Positions 47,866-58,400 of a stretch of DNA of 64,000 nucleotides are shown here, in pieces. The stretch comes from Enoplolaimus lenunculus. Lineage: Eukaryota; Nematoda; Enoplea; Enoplida; Thoracostomopsidae. The stretch spans positions 1 to 64,000 of the forward strand of contig JASANG010001457.1 in the NCBI GenBank assembly GCA_030248215.1, written 5' to 3'. The notes beneath the pieces were generated by a model, which was not told where the DNA came from, did no database searches, and was given only the letters and a program-made list of their open reading frames with translations. A program made the translations under genes and the position numbers. The stretch's first letter is position 1. The number at the start of each line of letters is the position of its first letter.

Positions 47866-49082
47866 TATCAGAGATTAGATTGTCTTGTGAATAGATATCA
47901 TAAAGCTGATACCAAGCAGTATATCTGGCGTATATTGATAATTGTTATACGAAACAAATAGAAATGCCAGCTACAATAAGTCGCAAGAGCAATTCGGTCA
48001 CAAATAGCTTTGAAATATATGCATTTGCAAATACTAGTAACTATCATTAGTTAGTAATATATATGTTTTCAAACTCACTAAGTTGTGCAGTTTTTGAGCT
48101 CAAAATTAGTACAGGAGTAGAACAAATCATACGCGAAGAATGGTCTGAATTTGAAGCCTCGCCATTCACTGGTTCAAAAGTTACAAGACCTATCACCAAC
48201 TGGTGATAGGTGGTACACACGTTTCAGAATACGGGCATTGATATCGATTTACTGTGTACGTGTGAACACATTTGCAAGTTGCTTTAACTTCTGATGTTGA
48301 TTGATTGGCCAATCTGAAACTTTGTTGCCTATCGCTTCTTGAATCTATTCAGACCTTTTGAATGCATGCATAAATCTGAACTCATTCAGGTGTCATAATT
48401 TGCAGACTGCAGTATGACTGACAGGATCAGTTTTGTATCTACCGAGCATTAGTAGAAATTGCAGAAATTGAAAGCGTTTTAAAGTGAACAAATTTCAATG
48501 CAAACCGTCTTCACGTGTGACTGTTACCCGCAGCTAAAGTGTGCAACTGCAAGCTTTGGTCGAAAACTCATTTGCAAAACTTGCAGCTGCAATTTTTGAC
48601 ATTGCAACATACGCAAGGAATTAATTCTTAATTCATTTTGGAACATTGTTGCAGAGTAAATTAATTTATAAACATAGTTGAACTGGCGATAGTATATACA
48701 TAACTTAAGTTTTACATTTAATGACATCGTCGGCACATTCACATGTTGTGTCAAGATTCCCAGTGAAAACGACACTGCTGCGCAAATACTGGCTCTGATA
48801 CGCTTTCCCCAATATTTAAATTAAGGCTTTAGAGATAAGCTTAAGGTTGGGCGTAAGAAAAGGTTTAGGCAAAGGTAAGTGTGTTCGGAAACCTAAGCCT
48901 GAGCTTGAGTCTTTCTTCAAAGCACGATAATTTCAATGTGAGCGCAAGTGAACGTTAACAAAGTTCGACAACATGTTGAATATAAACTATAGAATAAACA
49001 ACTCTCGGAATTATCAACTATAGCACAAAACGTTGAATGAGTCGGGTGTAGTAATAATGGATTTGTGGGTGTGGCGCAGTAA

Positions 49083-49530
49083 ATACTGTAGTGATGGAAT
49101 AAAAGAGGGGGTAATAAGAGGGTGTCTTCATTTTGAGTCCCAATCAATAAGAGTCCGTATCCCTAATAATATTCTGTAAAAGCGGACAGAGTCTTTAATT
49201 CCTAATTAGAGTGCATAACATTAATTATCGCAAATTGTAGTGCATATATGACTACAGCACCAAATCCGTTTGAGGTCAAAAGTTTAAAGCATAGGTAAGT
49301 TGTGAAAATACATTCCTAAGTATAACCTTACATTATCGCTCAAGCTTTTGATACAAGACAAATAAATGTTTAATTCAACGGATAATTGCACTAACGGATA
49401 TATATCGGTGACGAAGAGCGGTGGAGCGTGAGTTAAAAATAAATAACAGTCTGGAACCGAATGACAAGGGGTTGTCCTCTGGAGAGGCTCAATAAATATC
49501 AGTCCCCCTGTTATTCGGGTCACTACAGTA
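49083..49530. mobile_element. TA-flanked MITE, CTGTAGTGACCCGAATAAG family
   Basis: The left end is TACTGTAGTGATGGAATAAA and the right end GTTATTCGGGTCACTACAGTA. The interior aligns with the copies at 12226 and 51234 (GAGTCCGTATCCCTAATA). Confidence 0.85.
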
Positions 49531-50973
49531 ATCGATTTTGTTTGACCATGCTAAAAATTGAAAATTTATAACAATATAAACATAGATAGGTACATCATTG
49601 CGGCACGCTCCAAAAAATCAAGATTCACTGCACTTTATAACCCATGTAAAAATCACGGGCGGAACGTTTCACTGCGGGGCTGCAACGGAGTAAGCTTAAG
49701 TTTCAGACTAATTTTTGCTTAGGATTTGACTTAGGTTTATTGACCCATGATTCATCGTGATCCATAAAAATTCCCAAAAATTTAAATCAACGACTCGACC
49801 CATCTTCAAGTCTATAGAGTGTACTTTTTTAAAAAAGATATTTATCTCTATAAACTAAGTCAAGTCAGCGTGGTTGCAAATTTGCAAACCTGAAATATTC
49901 CTTACTAAACTTTTTAAGAATGTTTTCTAATTTACATATATATGTTGTCTAGTGTTTATGTATTAATGGAAAGTTATGGTATGCAATTCCGTGATATCTT
50001 GAAGAGTATTAAACGACTGCTGCACAAAAAATAGTTTGACGACTATCAAAAACATATCGAAAAGATGCTTTACTGCTACGTTTTTAACGCAAAATGTTTA
50101 CTTCACTGAAATTTTTGTGCAGGTCAATTGCAAGCTTAATCCATAACCCGCTGTCCTCGCCCAAATGAAACACGAAGGAAGTAATAAAGGTCTGAGGTCC
50201 CTATTTCAATCTCGATAATATGAGCCTATTTCCCTAATTAGGGTCCGTATTTAGGTGGAGTCCAGAATTACTAATGATTTCATAAATGCAAATTATGGGT
50301 CATCCACGTTAAAACGCACGCACTAGTGTAAAACGTTTTCCAACTACCTTGTTTGGAAGTATGTATAAAATTATATTCCGGTTTGGGATTTGAGACAATA
50401 CCAGTAGTGTAGTTTAGGACGTGTTAAACGTCCTTACTCCCTACTGAAGGAGTCAAGACAAAACAAATGCGTTTTCAGGACTTCAGGACGCTTGCAACCT
50501 CTTTTAACAGCACACAAACACTGCTTATATATGCGTACACAGTAGCGCGCAAATTTTTCAACATTCCTTCTCAGTCACTGACAATCAATGTATGCGTATC
50601 CGGGGCTGAAACTTTTTCAGGAGGGGCTCATTGCTATGTATACGGCGTGTTAAATGTGCTGATAGTTTCTAAACAACCTGTGGACTTTTTAAGTACTGCA
50701 ACAACCGAATTTCCGGGAACAACGTAGGGCCAAAAATGGGTAGGACAATTTTTTACAGTACCGCTTGCGTTATAACTTGCGCCAATTAGATAGCACAAAC
50801 CCTTAGAGCGGCGCTAGGCTTTCGGTGCCGTGTGCCACAACCATATCTTGAAAGAAAGTACCTAAAGTATATAACTGTCAACTTACACCATACTGAATTG
50901 GCAGGGGGGTTGCTGTAAGAGGGTATTTAAATATCGGTTCCCCCTATTATTCTGGCCACTCGTACATGTTCTG

Positions 50974-51184
50974 CGGTCCATGTATAGAACAGGGCAGGAA
51001 CAGTAGTATAAGCATATTCCTAAGCCTACGCCTAAGCCTAAGCCTAAGCGTACGGATGTGCCTATTCCAAAGCCTTTGCCTAAGCCTGCCTAAGCCTAAG
51101 CCAAGCTAAAAATAAGTCTAAAGCTTAAGCTAACTCTGTTACACCCCGCGATAAAAACTTCTGGCCCTCTTCTATACATGGGCC
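50974..51184. mobile_element. hAT-type MITE with telomere-like core, perfect 8-bp target duplication
   Basis: The element runs from GGTCCATGTATAGAACAGGG to CTCTTCTATACATGGGCC and is flanked by identical TGTTCTGC at 50966-50973 and 51185-51192. The core is TTCCTAAGCCTACGCCTAAG plus further CCTAAG units over about 90 bp, the longest telomere-like run in the window. Confidence 0.92.
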
Positions 51185-51233
51185 TGTTCTGCTATTTGAA
51201 AGCGGCTTTGAAGAACAAATAAAAAAACTAGCT

Positions 51234-51680
51234 TACTGTAGTGACCCGAATAAGAGGGGGGTAATAAAAGGGCTCCCCATTTTGAGTCTCAATCAATAGG
51301 AGTCCGTATCCCTAATATGAGTCCGTAAGTGGATAGAGTCCCTAAACCCTAATTAGAGTCCATAAATATCAAGTATCCCTAATTATAGCGCATAAATGAC
51401 TCCAAGATCAAACAAAGTTGTGTTCGAAACTTTAATGCGTACTTAAGTTAGAAAGTATGTTCTTATGTATAACATTGCACTATCGCTCAAGCTTTTGACG
51501 CAAGGCAAAAAATATTTAATTCAACGGATATAGTTGCAATACCGGATATATATCAGTAACGAAGGGTAGCGGAGAGCGGGTTGAAACTAAATAACAATCC
51601 GTAACCGAATAACAGGGGGGAACCCTCTGAAGAGGCCAAATAAATATCAGTCCCCACCTCTTATTCGAGTCATTACAGTA
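51234..51680. mobile_element. TA-flanked MITE, CTGTAGTGACCCGAATAAG family
   Basis: The best-preserved copy: TACTGTAGTGACCCGAATAA at the left and CTTATTCGAGTCATTACAGTA at the right, with TA at both edges. It begins 50 bp after the hAT-type MITE. Confidence 0.9.
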
Positions 51681-52038
51681 CGTTTGATTGAAAAAAGTGT
51701 ACAAACTAGACCGGTTTTTATTCCTGGTGTAATTATTTATGCAATTCATTGAAGTTTACCACTGAAAAAATGCTAGCCGAGGTTACGATGCACCATCAGT
51801 AATCCACAACATCACAAAATACGGTGCATGGGGTATTTTCGCCGCCGCGAAATTAATTCTTTGTTCTGAAATTTGTTTGCATGAAGATATTAGCGCAAGA
51901 ATTACATAGCTACAATGGTTCTCAAATTACTCAACTCGTGCTGAGTGTTTTAGCTTTATTAATATCATTGTCATCATCATCATCATCATCAATTTTTCAC
52001 CAGTAAAGAACAATTTTTTAGTAAAATTATACCCAAAA

Positions 52039-52180
52039 CGGACCCGTAGCCAGAGAGGAGCCTGATGGGTTCAGCCTACCAGGAAAAGTATTTATCCCCG
52101 TTTGTATAAGGTTATTTCAACCGCATAAGTACCTTAAATTGTTTTCGCCTCCCTAGCATGTTGAGCTGGCTACGGGCCTG
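52039..52180. mobile_element. hAT-type MITE, CAGGCCCGTAGCC family, perfect 8-bp target duplication
   Basis: CGGACCCGTAGCCAG at the left and CTGGCTACGGGCCTG at the right bound 142 bp, flanked by identical ACCCAAAA at 52031-52038 and 52181-52188. Confidence 0.9.
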
Positions 52181-52443
52181 ACCCAAAATCTGGCCTAAAG
52201 CATGAACAATACAAATACTCGTCTTCATTCTGTAACCAGAAGGTAAAACGTTCAGTAGGCGATCAGTATATGAAAGAATAAACCTTTCTCAAGTTTTGCT
52301 GGAAGCGAAGCTACAGCCCTACTCTTTAGCTGGATTTAACTGGCGGACGTCCGTGTTTAACTGTTGTGCATTGTTGTACTATTTCAAAACTAAATCAACC
52401 CAGAGTGCTTCATAAATTTTACGTCTTGCGCCGTCCGCACGCA

Positions 52444-55400
52444 TCACAAAACGTCCGCAATTGAGTCGTTAGCATAAAATTGCCAAGAACGAGTTTTTAA
52501 CGAGATGCACATTTCAATGTCGCTCCAAGCTGATTTCGGTAATTGATCGCATAAATATTTCGCCTGTCTATGCATTGGAAACGCAAAGTGAACGTAATCG
52601 ATGTAGTAAGTAGTAAACACAACGTTGAATAGTTGTACGTTTGAGAATAATTCCATTATATAACTTCTAAGAAGCATTTTGTTTTCGTTTGCAGTAATCA
52701 TTGTATCAAGGAAAGGTTTGTCGCTGTAAATTATAACTCTGAAGTAAGTTTAAAAGCTTAATAGGAAAATCTTTCACTTTACAGTAGTCTACGGCTTTAA
52801 ATAGACCATGCTGTAATCAGGGATGGAGTATCGGTCTTTCAAAGTCTCTTATTTGGCAGGTTTTGGTGTCGGTTTTTTGGATCTGAAGTATAGTGATACC
52901 TGATAAATATAATTTCGCTGTGAATCTATAAATTTTCACTTACACAATAATTATGAGCAAATATTCTGTAAAAACATAAACAAACTGGGAAACACACAAA
53001 AAATCTACGAAAAAAGCATGAAAAATATTTTATTTTAAAAATTTTAATTTTTCCAGTGATGACCAAAAATTTACTAAGACCAAAACTTTTCATGGTCAGT
53101 CTCTTTAGTCAGGTGTCCCTCGTGTTCGTGCGGAAAGAGCTTGTCGAAAAGTATGCTAAAAATCGCTGATCCGCGAGTCTTGGGTCGATACCTTTGTTTC
53201 TAATTAGACCTCAGACTATAGAAAATCTACTTGCTAAAGGTTTAAGCCTTATTAAACCTATTAATCGCAGGTAATCTGATAGTTGCTTTTAGCGTCTGAC
53301 AGACTCAGCTAATTGATTGCAGGTGGAGATAAATTATGGCATACTGCAACTTGCGTACGCCTGAAAACTTACAACGACTTGCCCCATCCAGATTGTGTCA
53401 AATTCACAGACGCACCAGCCATTTCCATTGTTTGCCTGCTGATTTGTTTAAACTCTTCCGTATTATTGTAGTAAATAATCTCATACCGATCAAGATGTTG
53501 TTGAAAATCGCAAAACCAAAATTGTGGATAGAAATAATTTTTAGAGCTGTCTTCAATGACTGGCAAAGTCCGATTTTTTGCCGTTACGCGCAAAAAGCGA
53601 CGATTATGTATTGCGAAACACACAATAGAATCGCGGGGACAATTATAGCATAAAAAAATATCTATATTATTAATGCATTTATCAATGTATCCAACCACAA
53701 AGCGTACAATTGGATCTCGGACTATCGCGATACGAGTCCATGCGTCTAATTTCCATATTGTTCTTGTCCTAAAATATTATTATGTTGTATTGAGCGTCCG
53801 ATATATTTTGTCATTTAGCTAGTCACTGCAGCACAACCGCTCATGACTGGTTTAAAAATCTCAGCGATATGGCTACAGTAAACGTGATTGGTTCATTTTA
53901 CCCATCATGCTTCATAGCTAAAACTCTACACACACGTGCAAGCTTTTGCAGCAAAAACATTCACGTGCAACTTGATGCGCAAGTTTGGTCACAAAACGAC
54001 TTTGAAAATCTTGCAACTGCAATTTATTCACTGGAATTTGTGCTCTTAAAAATCGCACGTGGGAACGCAGTTGCAAGTCGCTTGAATTTTTTGCACTTGT
54101 ATTTTGATTGGCCTGGCGGACGACACGTTTTTGAGCGCATTTGTATAATTCAGACTTTTTGAATTTACTCCAGAAGCTTGAATTCATTCAAATATCAAAC
54201 ATGTTTGATGCGCGAAGAATTAATTCATCGGCATGAATGGCCATTCAAGTCGAATTAATTCTTATCATTGGCTGAACAGATAATTCATAGCTTATGCTTG
54301 ATATTTATTGTAGGCGACTGCCAATTATTCATATAAATTCATGCCAATATTCAGTATGAAAATGATATTTTCGAGCAAATACTTGCAGCTGCAAGAACTT
54401 GTCCAAGTTGCAAATGCGACTTCTCGCTGCACAAACTTGCACGTGAAAATAGGGCTTAAACAACAAAATACGTTATGTATTGGGCAGTGATTGGTCAACA
54501 GATTTGTAAAGTATGTTGGCATCATTATTTAGTGTTTTTGGAGTGGCGTGATTTACTACGCACTGTTCGGAACACCTTTTTCTAAGCTAGCGTAGGCAAT
54601 CAATTTCTGATTGTTATATGCAAATTTTTCATTGGTTATCTACAAATTTTCCGGTTGTATCGACATGAAAAAATTTAAATTCATCCGGTTAAGATGTGTG
54701 TCAGAAGAAGAAAAATTACGCTATTAGTCGGGACGTCATAGGGGCAAAATAATATCGAATAAAAGATATTGAACACGAAACCTTAACCTGCAAATCATTG
54801 ATTTGCTTTTGAGTTTCAAATTAATCTGCCGCATAATTTATTACGAGCCATAATTTTATACAGCGGGACACCATTGACGCCATCGCAAACTTACGCGCAT
54901 GCATAGCTAGGAGCGAACCGTTATCCGCACGGCTGCAATAGAGTAAGCTTAATCTTTAGACTTTTTGCTTGTACCTAGGCTTAATCCCACACTTAGTTAC
55001 ACTGTAAATTTCAGTGAGTTGATTTTAACTCCGAATGAGTTTAATCACTCAGTCTGAGTTAGGACTATCAGAACTCAGAATTTTGAGTTGATTCAATTTA
55101 TTGTGAGTTAATTAATCAACTCACCCAGAGTCTACTCAACTGAGAGTGAAAATCAACTTAACTGAGAGTGAGTTAATGTTTAATGATATTAATTCAGAAA
55201 TAACCATATCAGAACTCAGAATTTTAAGTTGATTCAATTCATTGTGAGTTAATTAATCAACTCACCCAGAGTCTACTCAACTGAGAGTGAGAATCAACTT
55301 AACTCAGAGTGAGTTAATGTTTACTGATATAAATTCAGAAATAACCAACTGGCTAGCTGAATTGATTGATCAACTCCTTGAAATTTACAGTGTACAGGCT

Positions 55401-58400
55401 TATGCTTTCGCTGAGGTCTGGGCGTTGGTTTAGGCTAAGGAATATCGTTATATTACTATTACAGCTTATTTACCTTGGATCAATAGGATTTTGTTTCATT
55501 TTATGTTCACCTTGACGACATGCTCCTATACTGTAAATATTGGCAGCATTCCCAGCTATCAGACCATGCACATATTTCGATAAAAGAGCCTTATTTTGAC
55601 GACAAATCAATGCTGAAACACATGAACAAATATTCACCATCACTATACTAAGCCAATTGCAGATCCAGAAATTAATAATAAAGGGAAGGCGTACACAACA
55701 CATAAACACGCGGTGCTTACACACTGTAGGTGGCTCTGCCACACTTAAACCTATTTCAAAGTAAAAACTAAAACTTAAAATATAACCAAATATCAAAACC
55801 ACACGTTAAATGAGTCCCTGGCTCCACTTAGTCTCTCTTAGAACTTAAGTTAGGCTTAGGCGTTGCTACAAGGCGTAGAAAATGTTAAAACCGATGTTAT
55901 GGCGGCTGTGTGCGCAATGTAAACTTACCTGGGGTCCTGCGAGGCCGTATAATGTGATTGAATAATGTTGCATTTATTTTTGGCCTATATTGCGACTAAG
56001 GACATAGCTAGGCTATGTCAGCACCAATATGGGGCTTTATTGTTATGAGTGTCCAATGTTGTTGTTGTTGTGAACGGAAGTAGACCAGGTATGTGGCTCT
56101 GGACCTCAACTGCATAGCGGACACCCAATTGTGGGTGTCGGCGAAATGCAAATGAGGTCGGATGCAGAAAAGGGTAGCCAGGACCGGAATCAGTCTTGGT
56201 TTGGAAGCTAGTAGAATCGGTCGTTTCATTTTTCTGTTAGAAGCTTGCGTTTGATACCTATAGTTTTTAAGTTTGCGTTGGCGTATATCGGTTAAAGGCG
56301 GAAGTCTATTGGTAAGTAAGGTTGAGTAGAACTCGTGTAAGAATAGTCACGGTGGCAGGCATGTGAAGGAAACCACGGTGAATTGGCTCAATCGGTGTTG
56401 CGCAAGGCGCAGGTTTACCCAGTATTAAGTACTGGTGTCATGTGTTAACGGAAACTTGGGGAATATTAGGAAAACCTGGGAAAACGTAGTCAAATAAATC
56501 TAACGGGGTTAGATTTATTATTCTACAACGGCTTGGCCAAATCTAACGGGGTTAGATTGGTCGGAAATTTGGTGTAACTCTAACGGGGTTAGAGTGCACG
56601 GTTTATCAGGGTGTGATTCTAACGGGGTTAAAATTGCACGGATTTTGGGAAACAGTAAGTGTTGAAAACGGTAAAGCTAGTGGCTGGATTAAACCAGATT
56701 CAGGCGTCGGCTTTAAGGATTCCGGCTCCGGTTGCCAGTAAACTGCATAACCTGTGATTTTCTGGTATTAAATATTGGATATTGGTGTTGTACAGGATTT
56801 GGGTTGGGGTTTAATAAACAATTACCGGCCGCGTTTTACTAAATCAGAGCGATAAGCATACATCGAGGAAAGAACTACAGGGAATACAGGATACCGGGCT
56901 TAGTTAAAATCACGAACATCTCACACACACAAAATAGTCCTGAAATTTCAAGACTCCTACTTTCTTCAGGTTTCAAGACATAAATGCCTTGTATTTCAGA
57001 CATTAATAAATAGCCTTAAAGAACTCAGAAATTCATGCCTGAAATGGTTAAAACAAAAATATCTTATATTCAATAAATTTCTATTTACAGTTTTGAAGAC
57101 ATAAATTTCTGCCTTTCAAAAAATAGTGTCTTTTTAAGACTAATTTTCTTATTTTCATGTATGCAAAAAAGTTGCTTTGTGTCGGGTTGAGCTCAAGCTC
57201 CCCCCAACTAAAATCTTAGGTTGTAAAATTAGCGAATTTGGAAATTGCAGTATAAAATATATAGATTGTGTCGGGTTGAGCTCAAGCTCCCCCCAACTAA
57301 AATCTTAGGTTGTAAAATTAGCGAATTTGGAAATTGCAGTATAAAATATATAGATTGTGTCGGGTTGAGCTCAAGCTCCCCCCAACTAAAATCTTAGGTT
57401 GTAAAATTAGCGAATTTGGAAATTGCAGTATAAAATATATAGATTGTGTCGGGTTGAGCTCAAGCTCCCCCCAACTAAAATCTTAGGTTGTAAAATTAGC
57501 GAATTTGGAAATTGCAGTATAAAATATATAGATTGTGTCGGGTTGAGCTCAAGCTCCCCCCAACTAAAATCTTAGGTTGTAAAATTAGCAAATTTGGAAA
57601 TTGCAGTATGAAATATATAGATTGTGGGGCGTGATAGTTTAGAGGAATATTTAATATTCTATACATATTAGGTTAATAACGGTGTAGCGATACCACTGAA
57701 GTCACTAAGTTTAAAATATTTTCGAATGAAGCCAAGGGACGCCAAATTCTTTCGTGTCGGGTCACAAACCCGCCAGTATTTGAATTTATGGAGCCGTAGC
57801 CGGGTGCTTACCTGGGACATCCAAATGCGTGACACTTGTGTGTGGTATCCCACAAAATAAAGTTTGGTTTCTCAAATGTTAGCTCTAGAAGCTCGAGGGG
57901 AGAATGTAGGCGGTTGAAACCTATTAATTACAGAAATTAATCTTAATTTATCTATTTTTTGAGGTTCTAGACGTTGCCGTTTCGGATAGGACCGATAGAA
58001 ACGGTTGCAAATCGAAATGTCAAGTTTTTGAATGTAAACGTGTGATCCAAAGGTCGATGTATTTGATACAGATGAAATCGACTAAGGCGGGATCGAGTTT
58101 AACGCATTTGTGACCGCGGTATCGTATCTTGAGTTGCAATTGTAGGGGTCTCCCAAAATTATTCGGTGCCCCAATACCTCACCATTTTGTCACAAAAAAT
58201 ATTCTGACGGGAGGCGTGCGCCCGCCCTCCTTTTGGATCGCTAGTTTCGGCATTTTCAACGGACCATAATAGAGTAGACCTAAAATTTAAACTATTTTTT
58301 GCTTGGGTTTAGGCTTAAGCTTTGTTTTACTTTCAACAGCTCAGAAATGTATTTTTTCTGTTACTGTGTAAAAGCAACGCGTTGAGTTGAATTGCGTCAT

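Larger units (their letters stand above)
47866..52443. other. intergenic stretch between the sulfotransferase paralogues
   Basis: It is made largely of elements: a CACCTATCACCA repeat copy near 48100-48240, telomere-like words at 48810-48910, MITEs at 49083, 50974, 51234 and 52039, a worn MITE at about 50165-50965, a MITE fragment at 49635-49745 and a (TCA)n tract at 51973-51993. No exon is supported. Confidence 0.5.

Noticed and set aside
57880-57930. GAGGGGAGAATGTAG, resembling a polypurine tract next to an LTR start
   Set aside because: No paired repeat, primer site or coding remnant of an LTR element was seen nearby; the match is short and may be chance.
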